Origin: Dimorphilus gyrociliatus
Lineage: Eukaryota > Annelida > Polychaeta > Dinophilidae
Direction: 5' to 3'
Assembly: GCA_904063045.1 (NCBI GenBank)
Contig: CAJFCJ010000005.1
Span: 1,829,167 to 1,893,166 of the forward strand
DNA: 64,000 nt
The notes beneath the pieces were generated by a model, which did not search any database, was not told the DNA's origin, and saw only the letters and a program-made list of their open reading frames with translations. Position numbers and translations under genes: made by a program. Of the stretch, positions 31,301 through 43,351 are shown one piece after another (the first letter of the stretch is position 1; each line of letters starts with the position of its first letter).

Positions 31301-32614
31301 TGCACGGCAGTTCTTTTGGACATATCCCAAACACGGATACTTTTATCTTCACTATTAGATACAATTAATTCTTGTCTTGGGTGGAAAAGAACGCAAGAAA
31401 CATTATTATAATGACCTCTGCAAGTGTCAACTTCCCAGGCTTTTGACTCGTTCATTCTCCATAGCTTAATTTGCCGATCATCTGCGCCAGATATAATTAA
31501 GGGTAGGGTAGGATGGAAGCTTACCCAGTTTACTCCCCGATCGTGTCCTTCGAGAACATGTTTTACAACGGCATCTGCTGTGCCAAAGAGATCTGTTTGC
31601 CCAGGGTGCTTCAAATGATCATCTAATCCACCTGGACCAGGAGAAATATTTTTCTTTCGCAGCCCAGAAATATCCCAGACTCTTACAGTTTGATCAAGAG
31701 AACAGGAGACAATCAAATCTTCTGTTGGATGAAATGTGGCTGCCATAACGTAATGGCTATGTCCAGTTAACACACTAACACATGATCGATTCTGCCAGTT
31801 CCAAATGCGAATTGTTTGATCATCTGAACTACTTAAAATCCATGGGTATTCATGATGGAATGTCGTTGTCCTAACATAATCGAGATGACCAGTTAAAGTG
31901 AATATGCATCTTTTTTGTTTGTAATTCCAAACTTTTATTTTATAATCATCTCCTCCAGAAACAAAAAGAGGTTGTTGATGGTGAAAGCAGACTCCTCTTA
32001 CAGGTCCTAGGGAAAATCGAGTGAAGATCACAAGTTAAAAAAGGTTTTAAAAAAAGCAAGAAGTTAATACCATCATGTTCATCAAACTTGTCCATAAGAG
32101 TGCCCATGCGATAATCCCATAATTGAATAACTCCATTGTGTAGAGATGCCAAAACCCAGGGTCTTTTGGGATGGAAGGAAAGACCTGGAAACAAACATCA
32201 TATATTGGGTATTCAGCTTTCTTGACATAAAAAAGTCTAAATCAATGATTAAAGTAGTCTTTATGGTACTAGTTGAGCTTTTGAAAGCTACTTTATAGTA
32301 AAAGGAACACATTTGCTCTTGCAAATGAAGACAAGATAGTTTACAAAACAAGAGCTTTAATCAAAGTGAAGGACACAATTTTCTTTCAAGAACACTAAAG
32401 AGTGTAACATTAATTGAAAGAGAAAAAGGTTATGAACTGAGAGTTTTTAACCAAAACTAACATAATTAAATATCTTTAAACTGTTTTGTTTGAACCGAAA
32501 ATTTATTGTCATTTTACTTTCTTATTAAATATAATTCATTAAATCGCTCAGATTCATTTGAAAAGATCACAAACCTTTAACTCTAGCACTCTTGGTTTCA
32601 AATTTCGTCAACAT
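28375..32614 (-). CDS. COPA: Coatomer subunit alpha (COPI alpha-COP)
   Basis: COPI coat subunit for Golgi-to-ER retrograde transport; it binds di-lysine cargo tails. Exons 32614-32575, 32184-32071, 32006-28787, 28731-28497 and 28434-28375 sum to 3669 nt (1222 aa, human about 1224). The start [14 protein letters not shown] matches orthologues exactly in style. The N-terminal WD40 propeller (residues about 1-320) includes [13 protein letters not shown] and [19 protein letters not shown] second propeller and alpha-solenoid follow ([19 protein letters not shown]). An acidic linker lies near 830-880, and the C-terminal domain binds epsilon-COP ([25 protein letters not shown]). The end is [10 protein letters not shown]. 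The huge third exon is unusual only in that the genome otherwise has many small exons. The start lies 288 bp from the IVD start on the other strand. Confidence 0.98.
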
Positions 32615-32902
32615 TATCTGACGGCTCTTTCCCAAGATGAGTCTTGTTCAGCCGCAAATTCTGCCACGATGAACCGGATAAACAAAACAGGAAACAGAAC
32701 GGAACTGTGGTTTTACAAGGACCGCAGTTGATCCGACAACAACTAGTGTCACCTAACGGTTTGATATAGATATTACGATATTCGATTCAACAAATCGATA
32801 AGCTGACACAGATAGATGACCTCTGTCTCGATTTAATCATTTTACTTGAAATCTGTCAGTTATTTTGCACTATTATAACTTTTGTAACTTAAGTTGAACA
32901 AT

Positions 32903-34908
32903 ATGTCTGCAAGAATTTTCCTTAGAACGCTTAATCATATCAGCTCACGACAATTTAAGGTTTCGAGAGCATCATTTCAACCTCTCCGAAACTATACACA
33001 TTATCCTATAGATGATGACATCTTTGGCTTAACTGAAGAACAAAAACAAGTAACATATTTATTAAAGAAATTGTCTTCAATTACACAAACTTGCTATTGT
33101 AGCTTAGGAGGACTGTTTTCGAATTCGCTCAAGCGGAATTGGCTCCTCATGCTGATAAAATTGATAAAGAAAATAAGTGGGACGATTTGAGAGTTTGTAT
33201 TTCCTTATAGTCATTCTTCGTTGTCGGCTTAACTTGTATTTCATTTCAGAACTTTTGGTTGAAATTGGGAAATCTGGGCCTTTTAGGAATAACTGCTCCA
33301 GGTTAATAGTCTTAAGTATTATTAGTTGGTTATTACACCTTTTCTTCATTTAGCTAAATATGGGGGTTCTGAAGGAGGTTATTTGGACCATCTGATATGT
33401 ATGGAAGAAATATCTCGTGCTGCTGGAGGAATAGCATTAAGTTATGGTGCTCATTCCAATTTGTGTGTAAATCAAATTGTTCGAAACGGTAGTGAAGAAC
33501 AGAAAGAAAAATATTTGCCTAAAGTAAGAAATTTCTGTTCTGATCATAAAATATGATCCTTCATTAATATAATTATTTTAGTTAATAACAGGAGAACACT
33601 TCGGTGCTCTTGCAATGTCAGAAACAACAGCTGGTTCCGATGTAGTCTCAATGAAGTGCAAAGCCGAAAAGAAGGGAGACTATTACATTCTAAATGGTTC
33701 AAAATTTTGGATAACCAACTTCTGCGATGCAGATACTCTAGTAGTATACGCTAAAACCGATATGAATTCAGCAAAGCCGCAACACGGTGTAACTGCATTT
33801 TTAATTGAAAAAGGTATGGAAGGTTTTAGCACAGGTGTACCGTTAGATAAACTTGGTATAAGAGGATCGAATACCGGGGAATTAATATTTGAGGATTGCA
33901 AAGTACCAGGTTAATAATTTTATTTTTTCTTTTATGACTTGTAAAGTGAGAAAAAAAAATTATGTTTAAAAGTGAAGAATGTTCTTGGCAAAGAGGGTAG
34001 AGGAATATACGTGCTCTTTAGCGGCTTGGATATTGAAAGGGTTCTTGCAAGTGCCGGTCCTTTAGGGTGAGCTCAATACGATTTCGCAAATACATTATGC
34101 ATATGCATTATATACAGTGTATGTAAATATGCATATGAGCTACTTACCAAATTTTCCGACTCTCTCGTTATTAAGACCCCGTCCATGAAATTCCACATTT
34201 TAGACATAATTATAGTTTATTGTTTTAAGATACTACTGTATTATATAATTATATATGATATTAGCTTCAAAGTATAGCCATTATTTTCTCATTAACAGAG
34301 AAAAATATATTGGGTAAAACTAACCGTGGAATTTACGTTCTATTTAGTGGTCTTGATATAGAAAGATTAGTATTATCAGGAGGACCGCTTGGGTATATGA
34401 TTCTTAAATCTATATTATGAAAAAGAATAATAATATTTATAATTTTTTTAGATTAATGCAAGCTGCGTGCGATATTGCATTTAAATATGCTCATGATCGA
34501 GAACAATTTGGCGTTAAAATTGGTACGTTCCAAATGCTGCAGGCTAAAATGGCGGAAATGTATGTTAAATTAAACACCACTAGGTCGTATGTCTATACCA
34601 TTGCTCGAAGTTTGGACAAAGGTCTAATACTACCAAAGGTTGGGTGTTTAGAAAATGATATATAATTGTAAATAATAACTCTAAAAAATATAATTCAGGA
34701 CTGTGCTGCATCCATCCTGTATGCTGCAGAAGAAGCAACCAAATGCGCACTTGACGCCATCCAAATTCTAGGTGGTAACGGCTATATCAACGATTACGCT
34801 ACTGGCAGAATCTTGAGAGATTGTAAACTTTATGAAATTGGAGCAGGAACAACGGAAGTTAGAAAACTTGTTATAGGAAGAGCCTTAAATTCGGAATACA
34901 CTAAATAA
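32903..34908 (+). CDS. IVD: Isovaleryl-CoA dehydrogenase with duplicated exon
   Basis: Mitochondrial FAD enzyme of leucine catabolism (isovaleryl-CoA to 3-methylcrotonyl-CoA, electrons to ETF). Exons: 32903-33049, 33103-33192, 33250-33301, 33354-33523, 33582-33909, then 33973-34066 (6A) or 34299-34392 (6B), 34452-34638 and 34699-34908. With one exon 6 the sum is 1278 nt (425 aa, normal length). The N-terminus is a basic mitochondrial presequence. Landmarks are [65 protein letters not shown] and LGGNGYIN. The catalytic glutamate of IVD lies in exon 6 (LDIER). Exons 6A and 6B are homologous, equal in length and phase, and mutually exclusive by frame. Orthologue-like residues favour 6B as the default. 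Confidence 0.96.
33973..34066 (+). other. IVD: IVD exon 6A (alternative, mutually exclusive)
   Basis: 94 nt, entering with two and leaving with two bases of split codons. It encodes [11 protein letters not shown] then [20 protein letters not shown]. The donor is a good GTGAGC. The acceptor ttaaaag has almost no pyrimidine tract, which suggests regulated use. The residue four positions after the catalytic Glu is Ala. Confidence 0.75.
34299..34392 (+). other. IVD: IVD exon 6B (alternative, mutually exclusive)
   Basis: 94 nt with the same phases as 6A. It encodes [11 protein letters not shown] then [20 protein letters not shown], closer to vertebrate IVD (Leu four positions after the catalytic Glu). 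The acceptor ttattttctcattaacag is strong; the donor is GTATAT. Confidence 0.8.
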
Positions 34909-35298
34909 TGTTTGAAAGTTTAAGTAATAAATTCATTGCGAATTTCAATCGAAATTATAAACTGACTTATTTATATACAGATCAATTAAACTGTTTAAAA
35001 TATTCCCTATCCTAGTTTCCATATCTCCTACTAAGAAAAAATGATTTTATTAATCTCTTATCTCGAAGTAAAACTTTCCCTTAACACTTATTGTCTTAAT
35101 ATTATTAAATTAGAAACATGGCCTGTAGTATATCCTTTCTATCATATTTAAAAGAGATATTCAAATGATTAAGTAAAAAATAGGCTAGTATTGGCCTAAT
35201 AATATCAAATAAAGCTAAATAGGGAAGTTATATTGCAAATAGATTGGAATATATCACGATTTAGAATCAGATCAATCTTTGACGATCGGTAAAACAAG
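34909..35298. other. Short intergenic region IVD to SKAP
   Basis: About 390 bp, AT-rich, containing the IVD 3' UTR (AATAAA within agtaataaattc near 34925) and the presumed SKAP promoter. Nothing else seen. Confidence 0.6.
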
Positions 35299-35577
35299 AT
35301 GCTTAAATTTCGTTGCGATGTAGAAACTATAGTTGAAAGTGAGTTTATAGAACTATTTCTATAAAAACTAGACAAGTCTATTGATTTGAAACTATATTCC
35401 AATCAACGTATTCTTTTAGAGACCTATAATTTGCTTCACACCAAAGTATTACGACAAATCAAAGGACGTGAAGGTCAAGAAAGAGATGATATTATTCAAC
35501 TCATTGAAGAATTAACTATCAATCATGATTGTTGCAAATCTTGGATAGGAGGTGTATTCTATAAATAATTACTGTCT

Positions 35578-35609
<32 letters not shown>

Positions 35610-36944
35610 ATGTTTATTAGGATGTTACTTCGACTCGAGCTCAATTAATCCAATCGATATTGAACCAAAGACGAGCCAGGATTCCAACTCTGGATATCTT
35701 TATATTACCAACAAAAAACGTAGGTATATTTCTTAATAATATCAATACCCGCCGTATAACTATATATTTTTTTAGCTTCCTCAATAAAACGACCATTTAG
35801 TATAGGTTTAATAATATATCCATTATCTATTCGCATGATTATAATTCTAAAAAAAACCTATTTATTCATATATTTTATAAAATATTGCAATATTTGTATC
35901 ATTTATAGTTCATTGATGAAGAATGTCTATACGCTTTTTCTATTGTTATATTATTTTTGCATGAAAAATTCTTTGCAATTTGAGATTTTAACTTTTCACT
36001 TATTCAGTTATCCCTCTAGTGTCGAAAAGTAAATTGAAGAAGTTTTGTGTTGTAAAGAATAATATACTATCAGTTTACGACAAAGAGGATTCCCTGGAAG
36101 TTAATCAAACTTATCCAATTGGAAAAGGAGGAGGTACTTTTTGAACTATGAACTTTTTCAGCTTTCTTATAATACTTTTCCAGGGTACGAAATGAAGAAC
36201 TATAAAGAAGACAAGAAGAAAGCGACATTCGATTTTGTATCTCCCGGAAATTATGTTATAAAGGTTTATTTTTGCAATTTTTGTCATTGAAAATATTAAA
36301 TTTTCAAAACGAAATCATTAAATAGTGTGAGACAGTCAACAGAGAGGATGGACCACTGTGGAAACGTCTGTTAGACCCTGACAACGTGCTATTTGAGAGA
36401 GCAGAATGTACTAATTCAGATAATCCAAGTTCCCAATCCGCGGACCCTGAGATTATGGATGATTACGATGACGGAAATTTTATAAACTCCAATTTGAAAA
36501 GAACAGATGACATTGAGTAACAAGATACATAATTACACCATATTAGGGATGATAAATTATAGTTTTCTTTTTTTCTCAGAGACAATATTTATTACGATGT
36601 TCAAACAGTTGTCACTCAACCAACGGAAAAGAAATCTCATTTGACCAATCCTACTACAGCTCAGGTAATCTGTCCTCTTGCACAATTGATTTATCTTATT
36701 AATTCATATCCAATACTTTTGTTTCTACTAGGATGAGGAAGAGAGCTTGAGAGAAGACGACTGTGAAAATCTCTATCATGCTATTTACGATAGCTGTTGT
36801 GATGCACAGGATCAATTGATATTTAAAAGAGGTGATATTATAAAAATAGGAAAAGATTATGGTGAATGGTTAGTTGGCTACATGAAGGGTACATATGGAC
36901 TGGTTCCTAAGAGTTATCTAAGGCCAGCCTATCAAAGAGTATAA
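35299..36944 (+). CDS. SKAP-like adaptor with PH and SH3 domains
   Basis: Src-kinase-associated phosphoprotein homologue, an adaptor in Src-family and integrin signalling. Eight exons: 35299-35338, 35372-35551, 35621-35719, 36020-36133, 36184-36263, 36326-36516, 36580-36664 and 36732-36944 (1002 nt, 333 aa; human SKAPs about 359), all in phase. An N-terminal helical region is followed by a PH domain (about residues 98-195: SGYLYITNKKL, KLKKFCVVKNNILSVYDKED, ATFDFVSPGNYVIK). Then come acidic and Tyr motifs (MDDYDD, NIYYDV) that could be phosphorylated. A C-terminal SH3 domain (YHAIYDSCCDAQDQLIFKRG, GLVPKSYL) closes the protein. The PH domain is divergent. SKAP1 versus SKAP2 cannot be assigned and may predate that split. 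Confidence 0.85.
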
Positions 36945-37439
36945 GTGATATTTGATGTCAATAAGTAAATATGTTTCTTACTCTAAATTCAAAAATAATT
37001 AAGTATTTAGTAATCTAACAATAAATCGTAACTCGATTAATCTCAAGAATATCGTTATTAAACAGTTTAGCTGTCAGATATGTCTGTAATTACAAATTAT
37101 ATTAATATTTTATGATGTTTATATGTGTATTTAAAAGGAAAATGTTGAGTTACTAAATATATTCAAGTTGAAATTAATTCAAACTTATAAATTAGACTGG
37201 TTTCGTCAAATCACCAACATTGTCGAGTACAAAACAAAACGGAGCAATATACCGCTATGTTGACGTCCACTACTTCCGGTATGCCATGCACATCCGGTTC
37301 AGTGTCAACAATGGTAAAGTAAGAACACGCAACAATCGCTTGACAATTTCACTTAAAATAGCCCTCGGAGGTTTTGTAATGTTAGGAGCTGTAGTTGCTT
37401 ATCGGGAGGACGATTACTGGATAAAACCGGCTCTGACAG

Positions 37440-38243
37440 ATGGCCGGTTTCTTAAAAAGATCCTATACAGGAGGCAAAAAAGTAAAAACTGTAAAAGGTT
37501 TACATTATACTTCAAAAGCTAAACACACTAAAGAGAAGGAGTCGGTATATACATTCCCAAACCCAGCTTTCGATGACGATGATGATGACAATGACGATGA
37601 GAATATTAAATTGACAAGCCGAGGACATCATGAATCCAAAACTAAACTTCCAAAACAGAAACAACTGATAATGATAATACCTGTTAAAAAGGACGACACC
37701 CTGCAGAATTTAGCACTGAAATATCGACGGCCTGTTGCCGAAATTAAGCGCGTTAACAATTTACAAAAAGATCAAGATTTTTATGCTCTAACACATATCA
37801 AAGTACCTATTCTCGAAGATGGGGTTGTTAGTGAGCTAGTCGAAGACGATAGTCAAGTAAAAATCATAAATGAAGACGAAGTAAATGTCGGTCTTAAAGA
37901 ATGTGATGATCCCGACATGATAGTAAAAACAATTAGCATAAAAGATTATTGCACTCCTTCAGAAGAAGCTCGAAAGTTTATGGTAGAAATGGACAGGGAT
38001 ATTAGTTCCATTGTAAAGAAAACAGAAAATTCTCGTAAAGAGCACTTAAATGACGTAATTAACATGTTAACAGCGCCTTCAATTCAACCCTTAAAGAAAG
38101 ACTGGTTTCATTGGTCTGACTGTCGTTGTTCTTGGTCTTCCATTATAATTCTAATTACTTTTTTCGTTCTCGTTCCCGCAATATTTTATCTTATTTTCCG
38201 TTGTAAATGGTCAAATGGGTCTATAGAATGCAAATTTCACTAG
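37440..38243 (+). CDS. LysM and transmembrane domain protein (LYSMD3/4-like)
   Basis: Single-exon 267-aa type II membrane protein of the LYSMD3/4 family, in other animals a Golgi or surface glycan-binding protein. A basic N-terminus precedes an acidic run (FDDDDDDNDDEN). The LysM domain lies at about residues 82-125 (VKKDDTLQNLALKYRRPVAE then IKRVNNLQKDQDFYAL). The segment FMVEMDRDISSIVK resembles the EVDRDIEQIVK of LYSMD3. A transmembrane helix (SIIILITFFVLVPAIFYLIF) lies near the C-terminus. An overlapping ORF without ATG starts at 37220 in another frame and ends at 37522; I take it as 5' leader. The gene is convergent with TRAPPC9, 405 bp between stops. Confidence 0.88.
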   Translation: MAGFLKRSYTGGKKVKTVKGLHYTSKAKHTKEKESVYTFPNPAFDDDDDDNDDENIKLTSRGHHESKTKLPKQKQLIMIIPVKKDDTLQNLALKYRRPVAEIKRVNNLQKDQDFYALTHIKVPILEDGVVSELVEDDSQVKIINEDEVNVGLKECDDPDMIVKTISIKDYCTPSEEARKFMVEMDRDISSIVKKTENSRKEHLNDVINMLTAPSIQPLKKDWFHWSDCRCSWSSIIILITFFVLVPAIFYLIFRCKWSNGSIECKFH

Positions 38244-38648
38244 CATCTAAGATATTTTTGCTCAATAGAAAAAAATACAGTATATGGTCGATTTTCGGTA
38301 TTTCTCAATAGATCATTGATAGAGCATATTCATATTCTTTTTCAAAGATAATCTGACATTCTATCGTTCAACAATTTTTTGAATAATTCTGAAACTACTT
38401 GAAAGATTTCAAAATAAAGCCAAATTAAAAATTGGGGATTTAAATCTTTTTGCGTAAAGTGATGTCTTATTACATTAGTATCTCTTCCCTGATTGTGATA
38501 TGAAATACACTGAACTATTTTATGTTCTAACCATTTAACTTCTGTATTTACTTTAAAATTAAAAAAAGCTATAATTTATTTGAAATATCTAATTCAAAAA
38601 AAAATCTGCCTTTTTTCATCAATAATATCGTTTATCCTATAACTCTAA

Positions 38649-41600
38649 TCAAGATACATTAAAAGTTACTGGTGGCTTATTTATCCAAGTTGCTGGCCAA
38701 TTGTCATCTCCAGGCTTATTACTTTCAACTAGACCCTCTCCTTGTAGTTCAAAGTAGTATTTTCCAGGGCAGAGGAAGAGAACTTCTTGCGATAATTCAA
38801 CGAATTGAACTGAATTAACATTTTTAAATTCGAAATATTCTGAACCATTTATAAATACATTTGACAATTCAAAATCTTTATGATTCAAGTTTCCGTCATG
38901 CTGGTAAAACTTGGCAGAAAATTGAACATTTTTCAAATAGAGATAATCATAGGCGCATCTCAATGATATAGTAATTTTCTCTGCCTCTCCAACCTTGCAG
39001 GTAATTTGAGTATTTTCCAAATTTATCACAGTTTCATTAAGAACAAAGTCTAAATGGGGCATATAAAAAACAAGATAGAAGGTTATAAAAAAATAGAGTA
39101 ATATATGTATTTGCAATCTTACTCCAGTCAATAATAGGATATTTCCATAGCTTAAGACAATCTTTACTCCAAGCAATGGTATCTAAAGATATTATTCCAT
39201 GCCTGCCATTCAATAATCTATATGTCACTTTTGAATCGTTTCTAACTTCGTGATTAATAATTTCGGACGATAATTGAGCATCATTTGAAACTGGCTTAAA
39301 TTTATTTACTGGGAAGCTTATTCTATTAATATTTGGATATTAATATCGTTAGTTATATAATTCTTAGATTATTCAATAGGAATGTTCACCTTGAGGTTTC
39401 TCCTTTACCAATACAAGCTGCATATGAACTTTTTTCGTGACTAATCCAAACTTTTCCTATTTGTAAATTCTCAATATCAAGATGAAGTAAGAGGCTTTTC
39501 CAACTAAGTTAAAGGTAACATTAAAGGAAAAATTACAATCATAAAACACAAAAAAATACTTACTTTAGACCATCGACTAAATTCCATTTCTTTACAATAA
39601 CAGATGGCATTATAGTAATTCGAAATACAATTCCAGCTTTTCTACAATACTTATGTTTACTTTCATGATATTGAATTTTGACTAGATATTCTACAATCTG
39701 TAGAAAGAGTATTAATTCAAATACTTTTTATGTTTTTATCTACAATATGGATAATATTTACGTGCGACTTTTCAGGAGAAAGAATTTCTCTCTTTCTAGA
39801 TGAAAATTCTGAAAACATTATAAAATTAACTTTAATATTTGATATAGTATAATTTCTATGACAAACCTTGACATATAAAATTATGAGTTCCAAATAGAGC
39901 AATCTTTTGTACAGCTTTCTCTCCAACTTTAATTGGTAGTCGAATATCCTCTGGATTTTTAAGGGAAACTACTGGCTCAGAAAAACCTTAAACACATAAA
40001 ATTTTTATATAATAATAATATGAATTATTGAATAAAGAACAAACAATAATCTGATCCTTCCACATTTTCAATACTTAAATCTAAATTATCTACATCTATA
40101 TTCCCAGAGTTGAATAGTGACATATCAACAATCATGCTGTAAAGTAGAAGAAAAAGAAAAAAAATGTACAATAAATACATATACTGAATATAAGTATAAT
40201 TACGTTTCTCCACTATACAAATCCAAATTGTAGGCTTTATAAATGGGGCTTTCATAATCATCAGGAGAGAATATAACGCTTTGAGAATTATTTAAACTTG
40301 TTTCAATCTGTTTGAATTGAAAACATTATAAAAGTTGTCTCTAATTTACGTTATTGTTTTTAATATCGTTACATCTAAAACTGGGAGAGGATGAATTATA
40401 TGGCATGAAAGGTTTTCTTCACTTAATGCTGCCAAATCCTTTATTTTGCTTATGCTCTTTATGCCAAACATGTTAAAATGATACTCTAAAAATAGATTTC
40501 AATAGATTATTTCTTATTTTTTTAAGGAGGTTAAAAACTACCTTTTAACAAGTATTTTCCCTCTTCTTTAGTTTCTCCTTTTACCCGATATTTTCTTCTT
40601 GTTTTTGGAGGAAGTGTAAAATTAAGAGGTACCCAATCCACATCGACTTTATCGAATACGGGAATCTAGCATAAGATACTTCTCCTTTATACGAACCATT
40701 TAAAATTATGTAAATATTTACCAAATTTTCACAAGTTAACGGTATAAGAGTTGGATTGAAAATTTGAAATTCTACGTAGAATGGTTCGTCTACGCACCAT
40801 TTGGCAGCTAAATTAAATATTAATTGATTAACAACATTATTCTAATATTTTACCGCTTTACCTTCTTTTATGGGATTTTTTTTCCTATTATTCGCTGAAG
40901 GACTAGGACTTACAATAAATACACCAGAATCATCTTCTTTTCTTCCAGAGTCAATTTTAATTGGCTCCAGGTACTCAACTGGACGGATTAATTGAATTCG
41001 TTCAATTCGTGGAATATTTGTAAAATTTACTGCAGGCAGTTTTGTGTTATATCTTGTTACTTCAGTTGGCCTTTGAGGTTCGCTGTTATTCGTTAGTTTT
41101 TCTATATATTTACTATAATTTTCCAATTCTTTAGCGCTTAAATAAGGATATAGATTATTCAATAATAAACTAAAATGTTGAAGAGCTGCATCGCCATCTC
41201 TGGCATATTCTGCCATATAAGCTAAATCGGCTAATATTTGAACTTTAACTGGAGACGCCCATCCATTCTTCCATTGGTTACTTAAAGGATCAAACGATAT
41301 AGCAAATCCTTTGTTACTGCCCAAAAGTAATTGGTGACTTTTCTTCCAAGAAGATATTAGTCTATCACTGGCCGTCATTTTTGCCGTTATATGTTTAAAA
41401 AAGGACGCTTTTCGTTCCATTTTAACTAAAGAATATAACGATGAAAGAGTAGAATATTGTTGTAACTATAGAAAGTAAATTAATAAATGACTCTGCGAAA
41501 TGAGTAGAAAGTATATTAAAATAAACTGATATTACTTTTTCATCTTCACTTAAATTCAAATTAATATATATTAATTTTTCTAAATATCTAGCTCCATCTA

Positions 41601-43153
41601 AGTATTTCTAGAAAAAAAATTACATTGTTTTTGAAAACTGTACTGCTGATTATATATAATTAACTTACTTGTTGACTGGCAAAAAGCCGACAAGCTTTCA
41701 TACAAGCTTCCATTCTAATTACTCCTATTGTATTATTTTTTCCATAGCATTCTACAGCCTCCATATACTTTTCAAATAAGTCTGAGGGTAATAATTCACC
41801 AAATCTTCTATTTACCGCTAAATCCAAGTCAGTAGCTACAAGTACGTTATTGAAAATAGGCTTTAATATTGTGAAAAAAGAGATGATAATAATTACCAGT
41901 TGATGATTGGGCCAACAATGAAGGAGTTTTTCCGTGCTTAACGGAAAAAGAGGAATTTCTATTGAATTGAGATCGCTCAGGTGATGGGTTATTAACTATA
42001 ATATTCGTTGCACAAGTTCCTTCATAAGTAGCTATTAAAACCATTAATTTTAATAAAACATTAAGGAATGACTCTATTTTTAATCAACCTCCAAGCCAAA
42101 TCCAGTCATTAACACCTTTTAAAATTCTAGCAGCAGTTTCGTAGTGAAGTAGGGCGTCCTGAGGTAATCCAGCTAGAAGACATAAGTCTCCAAGATGCTT
42201 TCTTATACGCCCTGTACACTTTTTCTTATAGTTTCTAGAAAGAAATTCTAAATTAGTAATAAATTTAAATGAATATAGAAATATTCTTCAAATAGTTTTT
42301 TTTTGTTGAATTTTCATTCAGAGAATTATTCAGACATTCTAAATTATTGAAATTATGTATAAATTATCAGGTTTTATAAAATTACTATATAGTTTGACAT
42401 ACCGTTCAAAAACACGTATTAAACTGCATATATTTATACACATTTTAAAGACATTCATTGAGCTTCTCGTCAGATGTAAACTATTTATAAGATGTCAACT
42501 AACCTTCCTTCACTCTCGATTCCAACTAATTCTTTTTTTTCTATTGGATTTTTTAATAAAGATAATTTATCTTGTCTTTCAATACTACGATCTTGTACTT
42601 TACTTTCCAAGATCCAAAATAAAGTTTCTGTTAATTCTTTAACAATTGCATCGCAATTTTCCAGAGCATGATCAAATGATTCGAAAACAACAGGTTCCTG
42701 GCCTGAGGATGTGCCATTCGATGTAGGCCCATCTTTCTCAATTGACTCATAATATTTATCCTCGTTATGTTTTATTTCGTTTCCTTCATAGCATTTTATT
42801 GTAATTAACTTTGAGTTGTAAAATGTTGAAATATAGCGTTGTACGTGAGCTTCAAAATCAATTTTTAAATCACTTAACTCAGAATCGTTTTTAGCGGCAC
42901 CAATGCATATTAAACCTAAAACTCTTCTGTGCATCTGAAATTCTCCCCACTCATTGTTCTCCACTGGATAATGTCGTTTGAATCGTATATTTAAAACTCT
43001 ATCTTTATCGTGAATACGGACGAATTTAGTAAAATTAAGTTTATCAAAAAGAATTTTGAATTGATCATCGGTTAATGAACTGCCAACTTTTTGTACGTCA
43101 ATTAGAATTGCACCATGATCTTCTACCCGGCAAGAAAAGTCAGGGAAGCTCAT
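38649..43153 (-). CDS. TRAPPC9: TRAPP II subunit TRAPPC9 (NIBP/Trs120)
   Basis: Subunit of the TRAPPII tethering/GEF complex for Rab11/Rab1 in Golgi traffic. It starts with MSFPDFSCRVEDHGAILIDV at 43153; the stop is at 38649. First exons are 43153-42504 and 42234-42089; many small exons follow (for example one ending near 41475 that carries the long coding run to about 40845, and the last large one down to 38649). Family matches: HYPVENNEWGEFQMHRRVLG, then the TPR-like segments YKKKCTGRIRKHLGDLCLLAG and ITVIRMEAC-like repeats, and a long C-terminal beta-rich region ending near PATWINKPPVTFNVS. I did not fix every boundary. The start is 418 bp from the ERH start on the opposite strand. Confidence 0.92.
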
Positions 43154-43351
43154 TTTTCTGAAAGACGGTCAGATGGGAGGATGTGTCCGAGTTTAGTATG
43201 CTATCAGTGACATACGAATGGTGACAATCTTTAAATTTATAAGCAATAGGTTCAATACTTTCTAATTTCTAATTAAGTTATGCTCACTATTGCAGATGAT
43301 GATAAAATGGAACTAATTGAGCACGAAAAATGTTCACTTGTATAGAAATTG

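Noticed and set aside
37220..37522. 100-codon plus-strand ORF overlapping the LYSMD start
   Set aside because: It begins at TTG, its first ATG is far inside, it resembles no protein, and it overlaps a well-supported LysM gene in another frame. Most likely leader sequence.
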